A stretch of DNA of 64,000 bases from JAUCQB01 sp964586235 (lineage in GTDB: Bacteria > Planctomycetota > Phycisphaerae > UBA1845 > PWPN01): the NCBI GenBank assembly GCA_964586235.1, contig CAZPIO010000023.1, positions 1-64,000 of the forward strand, read 5' to 3'. Within the stretch, counting starts at the first letter, position 1, and each line of letters opens with the position of its first letter. Of this stretch, positions 18,106 through 27,375 are shown in pieces. Made by a program: the position numbers and the translations under genes. The notes beneath the pieces are model-generated. The model worked only from the letters and a program-made list of their open reading frames with translations, was not told the origin of the DNA and did not search any database.

Positions 18106-20397
18106 TCACCCTGAACGAAAGGCGCCGCCCGACAGGCTCGAGCCGATGCGTATCCGCTGGCCGTTTCTCGCCCACCAGAGCAGCTCCGCGGGGAAGGCGC
18201 CCACAGACAACCTCGCAGGGTTGGGCATGGACACACGATCACAAAAGCCCAAACCGTTCACCGAGACCGTGAGAGCCTCAGCCCAGCCGGGAGCATGGTC
18301 AAAAGCCAGCCTCGGGCCGTCTTCCGGTTTGTCCTTGACCAGGGCAATGAGAGTGACCATCAGCAAAGGGTCGGCCGTCCGAGTGCGGTAGACAACCGTC
18401 GAGGCAGGCTCTTTTTCGCCATAGAGCCGGCTGTGCCAGCCTTGCAAGGGCTCGGTCTGCCCTTTGACAATCTGCAAGTTCAGTGAACTCGATCCGGCCG
18501 CCACAATGTGCAGTGCTTGCCCGCCTGGGGCGTTCGCGCGCACGGCGCCCTCCAATCCGGCGGCCACGCGCAAGTCCGGAGCCAGGTGCCAGAGTAGCTC
18601 GTAATCGTGCATGCCGTTCGCAGAGAGCGCATCCACTACCAGGATATACTCGCCACGCACCAGCAGCACACTCCGCGCCTGCTTGACCGGCGATCCCACA
18701 TGTTTGAACCCGCTCGTGCTACCGCATACGTAGCCGAATCGCGGATCCGCGTGGTAGTGATACACCTGCTGCTGTGGCTTGCCCAGCCACCGAAACTCGC
18801 GGTGGGCCAACGACTGCCCAAAACCGTCCACTACGACCCCATTGTGGGCCCGCGTTCCTCGAAAGTAGGTGCGCCACGCCCAATCGCCGTTGTAAGTGTA
18901 GGTACCGCGGTCCACAAGCCAGTCCTGGCCTCCCGCAGAGTACAACAGGGTCAGGTTGTCGGCATGGGTGTGGGCCTCGAATGGCCCACACTTGAACAGT
19001 GCAAACTCGGCCCGTTCGCTCCAATCCGAACGCCAGGTGTAGTAGCCTCCCAAGGGGAAGGCTTTGTCAGCGATGCGGCGCGTCGAGGGCAGCTCCTGGA
19101 ATCGATCGAACGAATCCGCTCCGAGCAGCCACAAAGCCTCTTCCCGAAACTCGCCGGCGGCTGCCTTGAAATCCCCGCGTTGGAAACGCACCGCACCTGT
19201 GCACAGCATAGAAGTGAAATCCGCTACGTCGCTGTCGTCCAGGACGATCGTGCGGCCGTTGTCCCAATCGCCAATCTGGCACATGCGGCCGCTGGGGGCG
19301 CGCATGTGCACGGCGAACTCGCACATACGGTGCAGCCGCTCCCAGATCACGGCGGGAACCCGTCGCTGGTTAACCTCCAGCAGCCGCGCGAAGAGCATAT
19401 ACATGTAGAACACGAACCGGTGATAACTGATGGCGTTCTCGAAGTTCGTGCCGTCCTCAAGGTTCTGCAATGGCCCCTCCCGAAACAGGATCCGGCAGGC
19501 CCGCTCCAGGTAGGCATGCGAATGAGGCAGTTCCGGAAGATACAGGCTCAGCATCGCGATTCCCATCGCATCGCCCAGCAGATGGTTGCCGGGCATGCAA
19601 TACTCGCTGTAAGCCAAATCCTTGAACAGATGATGATGGTGGTCAATGAGGCAACGAATGACATCCGTCAACAGCTCACCGTCCCAGGCTGACGAATCGA
19701 GGGTCAACTCGATCGCGAAAAGCCAGGAGGCGGATCGAATGGCACATTCCAGGTTGCTGTACCAGTTAACGCCCATCTCCGAGGGGTTCTGATTGATCCA
19801 GCTCCGAAGCTGAGCGGCCAACTCGCGCGCATACTGCTCATCCTGAAGCAGGACGTAGGCACGGGCAAGAGTGACAAAGAACTGCGTGCGATTCAGCTCC
19901 CAGGTCTGTTTCACGTCACCCAGGCATGCCGGCGGGCGAATATCGATGGTAGACCAATGACGCAGTGGCCAGCGGCCGCGACCGGTCATTTCGTTGTGCC
20001 AGTCTATGACCGCCCCAAATCGATTCAGCGGTGATCCCAGAAAGGCAAATTCGTGTCGGCATATTTCGTCGGCCCGGGCCGCGAGCACCTCACGTGCATG
20101 TGGCAGCCGCTTCTCCCACACCCTCCGGATACGAGGCAGATCGTCGCGGCGGAAGTAAAAGCCGACCCGGCCGCGACTGCGGAAGTACCCCAGAAGTGCG
20201 GAAGCAGTGCGCTCGGGGAGCGGAAAGGCATCGAGTACGTTCTGGGGCGTAAGCTTTGACGGCTCGTACCGGCCCCTGTGCAGCCCCAGGCGCTTCGCAG
20301 CTTCCCAACGCAGACGAAACAGCAAGGTCGGGAACGGTAGCTGCAGAGCCTCAATGCAGGCAGCGCGGTACTTGGGTCCGTTGAACTCGGTTTGCAT
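18106..20397 (-). CDS. Heparinase II/III family protein (locus-internal)
   Basis: 763 residues. The N-terminal alpha/alpha toroid (about 130-430) contains YSNLECAIRSASWLFA, YCMPGNHLLGDAMG and ENAISYHRFVFYMYM. The heparinase II/III-like beta-sandwich (about 450-740) carries FEAHTHADNLTLLYS, WLVDRGTYTYNG and the RAHNGVVVDGFGQS motif. No signal peptide is evident, unlike the lipoprotein at 9.7 kb. Proteins of this type recur beside WbuB-like glycosyltransferases and two-domain oxidoreductases in bacterial polysaccharide loci, which is exactly the order seen here. It may trim or quality-control a uronic-acid glycan, but its substrate and location are not established. It starts 3 bp after the stop of the oxidoreductase gene. 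Confidence 0.88.
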   Translation of the reverse strand: MQTEFNGPKYRAACIEALQLPFPTLLFRLRWEAAKRLGLHRGRYEPSKLTPQNVLDAFPLPERTASALLGYFRSRGRVGFYFRRDDLPRIRRVWEKRLPHAREVLAARADEICRHEFAFLGSPLNRFGAVIDWHNEMTGRGRWPLRHWSTIDIRPPACLGDVKQTWELNRTQFFVTLARAYVLLQDEQYARELAAQLRSWINQNPSEMGVNWYSNLECAIRSASWLFAIELTLDSSAWDGELLTDVIRCLIDHHHHLFKDLAYSEYCMPGNHLLGDAMGIAMLSLYLPELPHSHAYLERACRILFREGPLQNLEDGTNFENAISYHRFVFYMYMLFARLLEVNQRRVPAVIWERLHRMCEFAVHMRAPSGRMCQIGDWDNGRTIVLDDSDVADFTSMLCTGAVRFQRGDFKAAAGEFREEALWLLGADSFDRFQELPSTRRIADKAFPLGGYYTWRSDWSERAEFALFKCGPFEAHTHADNLTLLYSAGGQDWLVDRGTYTYNGDWAWRTYFRGTRAHNGVVVDGFGQSLAHREFRWLGKPQQQVYHYHADPRFGYVCGSTSGFKHVGSPVKQARSVLLVRGEYILVVDALSANGMHDYELLWHLAPDLRVAAGLEGAVRANAPGGQALHIVAAGSSSLNLQIVKGQTEPLQGWHSRLYGEKEPASTVVYRTRTADPLLMVTLIALVKDKPEDGPRLAFDHAPGWAEALTVSVNGLGFCDRVSMPNPARLSVGAFPAELLWWARNGQRIRIGSSLSGGAFRSG

Positions 20398-20400
20398 GCG

Positions 20401-22602
20401 TCAAGTCGGCGTGGAAGCGGTCGTCTCCGCATCCAGGACGGCCGCCTCGTCAACGTCCAGAATCGCCGGATCGACCGCCACAATCTGTCGCGAGCGTGCG
20501 GACTCAAGGGCGGCGAAGCTGGCGAGACTCACGTTCAGAAGCTGCTCGAAGGGAATAGGCGGTTCGCCGCCCCGAGCGATCCGCTGTACCATCTCGGCGA
20601 ACTCTTGAGCGTGCCCCTTGTCCATCCGGAACAGACGCTGCTTGCGGAATTGTTTGAAGCCATAACCGCGCAGCACCCGGAAGTTGTCGAGCGACAGGAT
20701 ACGGCCCTCGCTGAAAACCTCGATCCGCTCCTTGGGAAAGGCGCGATTTCCGTTAGGGAAATAGTGCAAGGTGCCGACTGACCCGTCCTCCATGCTCACG
20801 GTGATGGACATGGCGTCTTCCCTCGCACCGGGGCCCACAGGCTCACCGACGGCTGTGGCCGAGACGGTCCGCACGAGCGAGCCGCTCAGGTACGCGAGCA
20901 GATCGATCCAGTGGCAGGCTTCGCCCAGGATGCGCCCGCCTTGGACCGGATCGACCGCCCAGTGATCGGCAGGCAATGCTCCGGCATTGACCAGGATGGT
21001 GGCACATAGCGGTTGGGAGCGCCCTGCCAACAGGGCGCGCATCCGCTTCACTAGCGGGGAAAACCGCCGGTTGTAACCGACCATCAACTGCAGGCCACCG
21101 GCACCCACGTATGCATCCCGTATCTGCCGGAGCTCTTCGAGGGTCAGCGCGAGCGGCTTCTCCACAAAGGTGTGTTTTCCCGCCCCGAGGCTGTCGATGA
21201 CCATCCGGGCGTGCGTGTCATGCCGAGTCGTGATGAAGACGCTGTTGACCTCGGGGTTCTGCAGAATCGTCTGGTAATCAGTGGTAGAAGAGCGAATGCC
21301 GAAACGTCTGGCCAAGTACTGCGCCGAGACGCCGGTGGCGCTGGCGATGCTTTCTATGCGCGTACCTGCCTTGGCCAAGGCGGGCAGCAGCGTCGACTTG
21401 CAGAGGCTGCCGGCCCCGACGAGGCCGGCCACGACAGTCCTGGCAGCCAGCCGGCCGGCATCCGGGTAGTGGACGGTGACCGACCGATCTGCGCGGTCCT
21501 CAGGGTAGCGAAGGATGATGCCGATTAGATCATGCTCGCTGGTCAGAGCTGCATAGGCCTCGGGGGCGCAAACATGATCGTAAACGCGGGAAATCAGCGG
21601 GCCCACTTGCAGCGTCTTGTGCCGCATCAGTGAAAGTATCGTTTCCATGTTCCGACCTTCGGTCCAGCGGACATACGGCAACGGGTAGTCGTGACCGTGG
21701 TCTTCGTAAGCCGGGTCGTAGCGTCCGGGACCATAGGAACAGGAAACTTGAAAGGTGAGCTCTTTCTTATAGAAGTCGTCGCGTCGCAGGGCCAAGCCGA
21801 TCACGCCGACCAGCACGATGCGCCCTCGCTTGCGACACATTTGCGCAGCCTCGTGGATGATCTCATCACTCCTGCTACTGGCCGTGATCAGAACGCCGTC
21901 CACGCCACCAGGGCAAAATGTCTCAGCGGCCCGCACCGCGTCGCCGCCTGCCCCAACGTCCACCACTTCCGCCCCGTACGAGCGGGCCAACTCCAGCCGC
22001 TTCGAATCCTTATCCAGCCCCAGCACGCGGCAGCCGCCAGCCCGCAGAATCTGCACGGCTGTGAGACCGATCAGGCCCAAGCCAATTACGGCGATGCACT
22101 CCCCGAGCGTCGGCTGGATAAGCCTGACGCCCTGCAGGCCGATCGAGCCGACCACCGTAAAGGCCGCCTCTTCGTCGGAGACACCGTCGGGGATCTTGGC
22201 GCAGAGATTGCGGGGGACGCTAACAACCTCTGCGTGCGGGCCATTGCTGGCTACCCGATCGCCGGGACTGAAACCTGAGACACCCGAGCCCGCCTCCAGT
22301 ACAACGCCACTATTGCAGTAGCCCATCAGAGTCGGCGCATCCAGCCGATCCACGACAGCCGCCACTGTCGGGCCAACACCATCGGTCTTGATCTTCTCCA
22401 CAACCCGCTTGACCTGGTCCGGCTGCTGGCGGGCCTTCTGGATCCAACCTGAGTTCCCAAACTCCACGAAGCTCCGCTCCGTGCCCGCGGAGATCAGCGT
22501 CCGCCGCGTCTGGATGAGCAGGTTATTGGGCCGTACTCGCGGACACGGCACGTCGGCGACCTCGATAATCCCGCTGCGAAGATTCTGAAGGACTTGCTTC
22601 AT
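20401..22602 (-). CDS. Two-domain oxidoreductase (alcohol dehydrogenase-like + Gfo/Idh/MocA)
   Basis: 733 residues. The N-terminal half (about 1-370) is a medium-chain dehydrogenase with its Rossmann motif in IAVIGLGLIGLTAVQIL. The C-terminal half (about 380-715) is a Gfo/Idh/MocA oxidoreductase with LVGAGSLCKSTLLPAL and the catalytic EKPLALTLEEL motif. The fusion is a known family in bacterial polysaccharide loci and presumably oxidises or reduces a sugar nucleotide; the substrate is not known. It is translated just ahead of the heparinase-like gene (3-bp gap) and the two probably form an operon with the downstream glycosyltransferase. The zinc-binding residues of classical alcohol dehydrogenases are not obvious. 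Confidence 0.9.
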   Translation of the reverse strand: MKQVLQNLRSGIIEVADVPCPRVRPNNLLIQTRRTLISAGTERSFVEFGNSGWIQKARQQPDQVKRVVEKIKTDGVGPTVAAVVDRLDAPTLMGYCNSGVVLEAGSGVSGFSPGDRVASNGPHAEVVSVPRNLCAKIPDGVSDEEAAFTVVGSIGLQGVRLIQPTLGECIAVIGLGLIGLTAVQILRAGGCRVLGLDKDSKRLELARSYGAEVVDVGAGGDAVRAAETFCPGGVDGVLITASSRSDEIIHEAAQMCRKRGRIVLVGVIGLALRRDDFYKKELTFQVSCSYGPGRYDPAYEDHGHDYPLPYVRWTEGRNMETILSLMRHKTLQVGPLISRVYDHVCAPEAYAALTSEHDLIGIILRYPEDRADRSVTVHYPDAGRLAARTVVAGLVGAGSLCKSTLLPALAKAGTRIESIASATGVSAQYLARRFGIRSSTTDYQTILQNPEVNSVFITTRHDTHARMVIDSLGAGKHTFVEKPLALTLEELRQIRDAYVGAGGLQLMVGYNRRFSPLVKRMRALLAGRSQPLCATILVNAGALPADHWAVDPVQGGRILGEACHWIDLLAYLSGSLVRTVSATAVGEPVGPGAREDAMSITVSMEDGSVGTLHYFPNGNRAFPKERIEVFSEGRILSLDNFRVLRGYGFKQFRKQRLFRMDKGHAQEFAEMVQRIARGGEPPIPFEQLLNVSLASFAALESARSRQIVAVDPAILDVDEAAVLDAETTASTPT

Positions 22603-22791
22603 GTCTTATACCATCAATCTTGTCAAACAGTGCTTCTCCAACAGGCTATGGTCCTTACAGTGCCGGCCCCTGTCGTGCGACCGGCAGATATAGGGCATTC
22701 GGCAAACAATACTCTGGATCGAAACGCGCCGCAACCAAATCATATGCCGCTCAACTCAACAATCCCTCGGGTGTCTATGTGCAGACCACCC

Positions 22792-23976
22792 TCAATCAGC
22801 CGGACTCGGGATCCGATCGAGGTCATCACCGCACTCCTCTAAGGACAAGGGTGGCAGGATCTGCTGCCAGACCACTCGATTCACGTAGTTCGTATAGCTC
22901 AGGATGATGCGCAAGACCTTCTCCGACACGTTCGGCACGTCATAGTCGCGCACCATGCGCAGCGTGCGGGCATCGCCCCTGGACTGGGTCTCCAGTATCC
23001 GCAGGCCCTCCAGCACCCGGTCCAGCTCCAGTCCGGTCATCATGACCGCCCCCTCCTCCATGCCCTCCGGACGCTCGTGCGCGTCGCGGATGTTCAGGGC
23101 CGGGAAGTTGAGGATGGACGATTCCTCGGTGATCGTGCCGCTGTCCGACAGGGACGCCCTGGCGTGCATCTGAAGGTAAACGTAATCGCACAGCCCCAGC
23201 GGCTTGAGCAGCTCAACCTCGGGACGCAGTGAGACGCCCATTTCGTCGATCTTCTTTCGCGTTCGCGGGTGCGTGGACACGATGACGCGCTTGCCGTCGT
23301 GCGAGGCGATCGCATTGAGCACATTCACCAGCTTGGTGAACTGCCCCGGAGAATCGATGTTCTCCTCTCGATGCGAACTGACGACGAAATAATCCCGCTC
23401 CTTGAGTTTCAGCCGTGTCAGCACGTCCGACCTCATGATCTTCGGCAGGTAATGGTGCAGCACTTCGTACATGGGGCTGCCGGTGACGATGATGCGGTCC
23501 GGTGCGAGGCCTTCGCGCAGCAGATACTGGCGCGAAATCTGGCTGTACGGGAGATTGACGTCGCTGATATGGTCGACGATCTTGCGATTGATCTCCTCGG
23601 GAACCCGCTGATCAAAACAGCGGTTGCCGGCCTCCATGTGAAACACGGGGATCTTGCGGCGTTTCGCCGGAAGAGCCGACAGGCAACTGTTCGTGTCCCC
23701 GAGGATCAATGCCGCGTTCGGCCTCACCTTCTCCAGAACCTCATCCGCCCGCGCGATCACCATGCCGATGGTCTCGGCGGCGTTGCGGCCCGCGGCGTCG
23801 AGAAAATAGTCGGGCTTCCGGAGTTCGAGGTCCTCGAAAAAGATCTGGTTGAGCTCGTAGTCATAGTTCTGGCCGGTGTGGATGATGACGTGCTCGAAAT
23901 GCCGGTCCAGCGCGGCCATGACCCGCGACAGGCGGATGATTTCGGGCCTTGTGCCTACGATCGTAACGATCTTCAC
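22792..23976 (-). CDS. capG: UDP-N-acetylglucosamine 2-epimerase family, CapG/FnlC type
   Basis: 394 residues of the non-hydrolysing epimerase fold: IVGTRPEIIRLSRVM, ILGDTNSCLSALPAKR, HMEAGNRCFDQRVPEEINR and SDSGTITEESSI. The GNRCFD form, instead of GLRSFD, is characteristic of CapG/FnlC, which performs the last epimerisation to UDP-N-acetyl-L-fucosamine. CapF and CapE lie directly upstream, giving the complete three-enzyme pathway. The start is taken as GTG 23976, which gives the normal N-terminus KIVTIVGTRPE and has an AGGGAG sequence about 10 bp upstream; an in-frame TTG occurs at 24003. Confidence 0.93.
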   Translation of the reverse strand: MKIVTIVGTRPEIIRLSRVMAALDRHFEHVIIHTGQNYDYELNQIFFEDLELRKPDYFLDAAGRNAAETIGMVIARADEVLEKVRPNAALILGDTNSCLSALPAKRRKIPVFHMEAGNRCFDQRVPEEINRKIVDHISDVNLPYSQISRQYLLREGLAPDRIIVTGSPMYEVLHHYLPKIMRSDVLTRLKLKERDYFVVSSHREENIDSPGQFTKLVNVLNAIASHDGKRVIVSTHPRTRKKIDEMGVSLRPEVELLKPLGLCDYVYLQMHARASLSDSGTITEESSILNFPALNIRDAHERPEGMEEGAVMMTGLELDRVLEGLRILETQSRGDARTLRMVRDYDVPNVSEKVLRIILSYTNYVNRVVWQQILPPLSLEECGDDLDRIPSPAD

Positions 23977-24012
23977 GGTGTGGGCTCTCCCTGGGAAATC
24001 CAACGATATTGG

Positions 24013-25149
24013 CTAGACCAACTGGGCAGGAGCGTTCACATCCAGGAAATACGTGTCCGGGCGGTCGGGGTCGAACGGCTCACTCGCCCAGAACAGGGTG
24101 ATCATTTCGCCGCTGCCCACGTTCGTGATGTTGTGCGTGTATCCGGGCGGAATGTCCACCACGCGGTAGTCCTCGCCTCTGATGCGATACTCCACCACGT
24201 CGCTGCTGTGAATCTGGCGCATGCGAATAACGCCTTCACCGGCGATGACAAAGAACTTCTCAGCCTTCGTGTGGTGGTAGTGGTTGCCGCGGGTGACACC
24301 GGGGTGGGTGCGCGACAAGAAGATCTGGCCGAACTGACGGGACTTGATGAATTCAGCCAGGCTACCGCGCTGGTCCGACTTGATGGTCAGCCCATATTCA
24401 CGCCCGTCCGCCTCCACATACGACAGGTATGTGGCATAGAGGCACTGGTTGAACCGCACCGAGAAATCCGGAACCAGCAGGTTGCTGTTCATCTCATGGA
24501 AGACCTGGACGCGCCCGGCCAGGTCGCCGAGCGTGATCCGGGTGCTCAGAATCACGTCGGCCGCAAAGCATGAGGCTGGCCCGACCGGATCGCGCAGTTC
24601 CGCGAGGAACTGCTCAACGACGTCATCGATGTAGATCAGCTCGACCTCCCGGCCGGGATCCGAGATGGTGATCGGCAGATCGTGCGCTATGTTGTGGCAA
24701 AACGTCGCCGTCACCGAGTTGTAGTTCGGCCGGCACCATTTGCCGAACACGTTCTTGAGCCGGTAGATCGAGACGGGGGCGCCGGTCTCGCGAGCGAATC
24801 CCTTGAGGACCTCCTCGGCCCGCCGTTTGCTGACGCCGTAGGGATTGTCCAGCTCGGCCTGGATCGAAGAGGACATTACGATCTTCGGCGTTCGCCTGAG
24901 CCGCCGGAGCATTTCGCATATCCGTCCCGTGAAACCGGCATTGCCCGTTTCAAATTCCTCCACGTTCTGGGGCCGATTGACCCCGGCAAGGTGAAACAGG
25001 ATGTCGGCCTGCCCAAGCCAGGCCTCAAGCTCGGGCTCCTGGTTCTCCACGTCATAGCGGAGAACCTGAAGATCCTTCATGCGGGTCAGATGTTCGGCGA
25101 GATTCCGGCCGATAAAACCCCTTGCCCCGGTGATCAGGATCCGTGTCAT
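24013..25149 (-). CDS. capF: UDP-2-acetamido-2,6-dideoxy-hexulose reductase CapF/FnlB
   Basis: 378 residues. The N-terminal short-chain dehydrogenase domain (about 1-245) has ITGARGFIGRNL, HLAGVNRP and the catalytic Y-x3-K in NPYGVSKRRAEE. The C-terminal cupin (about 255-375) has TRGNHYHHTKAEKFFV with the metal-binding histidines. This two-domain layout is specific to CapF, where the cupin epimerises C3 and the reductase reduces C4 in UDP-L-FucNAc synthesis. ATG 25149 overlaps the CapE stop codon by one base (TGATG), indicating translational coupling. The frame is open to 25299, but the upstream part is only the antisense of capE. Confidence 0.94.
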   Translation of the reverse strand: MTRILITGARGFIGRNLAEHLTRMKDLQVLRYDVENQEPELEAWLGQADILFHLAGVNRPQNVEEFETGNAGFTGRICEMLRRLRRTPKIVMSSSIQAELDNPYGVSKRRAEEVLKGFARETGAPVSIYRLKNVFGKWCRPNYNSVTATFCHNIAHDLPITISDPGREVELIYIDDVVEQFLAELRDPVGPASCFAADVILSTRITLGDLAGRVQVFHEMNSNLLVPDFSVRFNQCLYATYLSYVEADGREYGLTIKSDQRGSLAEFIKSRQFGQIFLSRTHPGVTRGNHYHHTKAEKFFVIAGEGVIRMRQIHSSDVVEYRIRGEDYRVVDIPPGYTHNITNVGSGEMITLFWASEPFDPDRPDTYFLDVNAPAQLV

Positions 25150-26171
25150 CAGGCGCGCCCCCGAACAACGATCGCCTCGCTTACACAGTCCAGCTTGAGC
25201 AGAAGCTCGGCCATCTGATTGACATCCAACCGCCTCGTGTTGTGAGAATTGTAGTCTCCCATCTCGGAGACCTTCGTCTCCCCCTCGCTGAAATAGCACG
25301 CGTAGTTGAGGTCGCGGACGTCGGCCGGGACACGGAAGTAGCTGCCCCTGTCCTCCGCCTTGGCCATCTCCTCGCGGTTGAGGAGCGTCTCGTAGAGCTT
25401 CTCGCCGTGTCGTGTCCCGATGACCCGGATGGGGTTGTCGGCCTCCAACAGCCTCTTCAAGGCCAGGGCCAGCGTCTCGAGGGTCGCGGCGGGGGCCTTC
25501 TGTACGAAGATATCGCCCGGATCTCCATGCTCGAAGGCGTAGAGCACCAGGTCGACCGCGTCGTCGGCCGTCATCATGAAGCGAGTCATGTTCGGGTCGG
25601 TAACGGTGAGCGGTTCGCCGGCCAGGATCTGCTGGATGAACAGCGGGATGACCGATCCGCGCGAGGCCATGACGTTGCCGTAACGCGTGCCGCAGAAGAT
25701 GGTGCTCGAGCGGCCGTACATTCGGGCCTTGGCGGTCATGAGCTTCTCCATCATGGCCTTGGAGACCCCCATGGCATTGATCGGATAGACGGCCTTGTCG
25801 GTACTCAGAACGATCACCCTTTTCACGCTGACGGCCAGGGCCGCGTTCATGACGTTTTCAGCACCCAGGCTGTTCGTCCGCAGGGCCTCGATGGGGAAGA
25901 ACTCGCACGAAGGCACCTGCTTGAGGGCCGCCGCATGGAAGACGTAGTCGACACCCTGCATCGCCGGCAGAATGCTGTCGTAGTTACGCACATCGCCAAT
26001 GTAGAACTTGACTTTGGGATTCCTCAGGGCGTTGCGCATATCCTCCTGCTTCTTCTCATCGCGGCTGAAGACGCGGATCTGCTGGATCTCCGTACACAGG
26101 AAGCGTTGCAACACGGCGTTGCCAAACGTCCCGGTCCCGCCGGTAATCAGTAGTGTTTTGCCTGAGAACAT
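25149..26171 (-). CDS. capE: UDP-GlcNAc 4,6-dehydratase/5-epimerase CapE/FnlA
   Basis: 340 residues of the inverting 4,6-dehydratase family: ITGGTGTFGNAVLQRF for NAD(P) binding, HAAALKQVPSCEFFPIEA, and STDKAVYPINAMGVSKAMME, in which Met replaces the usual catalytic Tyr of the Y-x3-K motif. The Met-x3-Lys form is a hallmark of CapE/FlaA1-like enzymes. It carries out the first step from UDP-GlcNAc towards UDP-L-FucNAc. A GGAG sequence precedes the ATG by 8 bp. CapF follows with a one-base overlap and CapG 36 bp further on. Confidence 0.94.
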   Translation of the reverse strand: MFSGKTLLITGGTGTFGNAVLQRFLCTEIQQIRVFSRDEKKQEDMRNALRNPKVKFYIGDVRNYDSILPAMQGVDYVFHAAALKQVPSCEFFPIEALRTNSLGAENVMNAALAVSVKRVIVLSTDKAVYPINAMGVSKAMMEKLMTAKARMYGRSSTIFCGTRYGNVMASRGSVIPLFIQQILAGEPLTVTDPNMTRFMMTADDAVDLVLYAFEHGDPGDIFVQKAPAATLETLALALKRLLEADNPIRVIGTRHGEKLYETLLNREEMAKAEDRGSYFRVPADVRDLNYACYFSEGETKVSEMGDYNSHNTRRLDVNQMAELLLKLDCVSEAIVVRGRA

Positions 26172-26418
26172 GATCTCCGAAATCTCCCAGATAAGCTGGC
26201 TCGTCGCCGCCCTCGGGCCCTTTCCAGATATGATGCAGCAAACGCCGGTTCTGCCTACGCTTTCGGGCCTTTTCTTATCGCAATACGTCGCCGCTCCTTA
26301 ACGCCTCTGCTTCTCGCAAAGCCATGCTCCATCATTGGCGAACAGCGTCGTCGCAAGGCGAGGAGCACACGTGATCAGACACTGCTTGACATAGTAGTCG
26401 CACAGCTCTCGTGCGGGC

Positions 26419-27144
26419 TTACGTTCTGCGCCTGGCTCGAACGGCAAGGTCACCCACGAAGTACTGGCACCAGCGACGCAACTTCGCCAAGCGACCTGTT
26501 CCCGACCACTTTTCCGGTTCAAATCCAACATTCCGCAACAAGTCGGCCAGCGAGGCCTTGCTGAAGTTATGGAGGTGGTCACCATCCCAACCATGGTTGC
26601 GCCAATGGCTCATGTCCCTGGTCGGAGACCCGGTCAGCGGGACGCGCCCGAGCAGCAGGTCCTTCACATTCTTGAGATAGCAGATGTTGGGCACCTCGAG
26701 CACTAGTTGCCCTCCCGGCCTGCACACACGGGCAATCTCGTCCATGACGAAGAAGACATCGACCACGTGCTCCAGGACGGCACACGCCACCACGACATCG
26801 AAGCTTTCGTCTTCAAACGGAAAACGCTCATCGGCACTGGTGCAGACAAACATGACTTTCTCGGCGTACTGCGGATATCGCTCCCGCAGGGCCTGGTTGG
26901 CCAGATTGATCCGGACGGTGGACAAGTCGATGCCGGTGAGGTGATCGAACTGCGGGGCCAAGGCCATGATCAGACGCCCTGAACCGCAGCCAACCTCCAG
27001 CAGGTTGCCTTGGGCTCCCCGGAGCAAGCGTGCAACTTCATCGAGGCGTGTGGTCGTCATCGCGTCAGGGTGCAGTTCGATGAACCGCCACTTTTCCTGG
27101 CCGTAATGGCGGTCATAATGGCTCTGTAGAAGCTCCTTAGACAT
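26419..27144 (-). CDS. Class I SAM-dependent methyltransferase
   Basis: 241 residues with a methyltransferase_11/25-type fold: motif I LLEVGCGSGRLIMAL, the acidic residue of motif II in LTGIDLSTVRI, FDVVVACAVLEHV (motif IV) and ARVCRPGGQLVLEVPN. It may methylate a sugar, a lipid carrier or another small substrate of the polysaccharide pathway; the acceptor is unknown. An AGGAG sequence lies about 10 bp before the ATG. A 231-bp gap upstream contains a candidate promoter, so this gene could head a sub-operon with capE-capF-capG. Confidence 0.88.
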   Translation of the reverse strand: MSKELLQSHYDRHYGQEKWRFIELHPDAMTTTRLDEVARLLRGAQGNLLEVGCGSGRLIMALAPQFDHLTGIDLSTVRINLANQALRERYPQYAEKVMFVCTSADERFPFEDESFDVVVACAVLEHVVDVFFVMDEIARVCRPGGQLVLEVPNICYLKNVKDLLLGRVPLTGSPTRDMSHWRNHGWDGDHLHNFSKASLADLLRNVGFEPEKWSGTGRLAKLRRWCQYFVGDLAVRARRRT

Positions 27145-27212
27145 CCGGAAACTCCTAAACCCTTATTCTGGCATTAATAGCCACTTCAACAACCTGACCT
27201 GTGGTGTGACTG

Positions 27213-27241
27213 CATTTAGACAACTGCAAGAATACTCTCAA
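27213..27241 (-). promoter_or_regulatory. Candidate internal promoter
   Basis: Minus strand: TTGAGA (27236-27241), a 17-bp spacer and TAAATG (27213-27218), about 60 nt before the methyltransferase start. The -35 is good and the -10 weak. It would let the methyltransferase and capEFG genes be transcribed separately from the rest of the locus. Confidence 0.28.
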
Positions 27242-27375
27242 TCCTGATCAAGATGGCCGAGAGACATTATTTGCTGGGCAGCGACAGGCCTCATTCGTCC
27301 AAAGCCACCACCCGGATACCCCCTGTTCCTGATTCCGCGCTCGACCTGCCGAACCGTCAGGCCGACAGTGACACA

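Noticed and set aside
16737..18272. A 511-codon plus-strand frame opposite the WbuB-like glycosyltransferase
   Set aside because: Antisense of conserved coding sequence with no domain pattern and no ribosome binding site.
23269..26153. Long plus-strand frames opposite capG, capF and capE
   Set aside because: They mirror conserved enzymes and contain no motif of their own.
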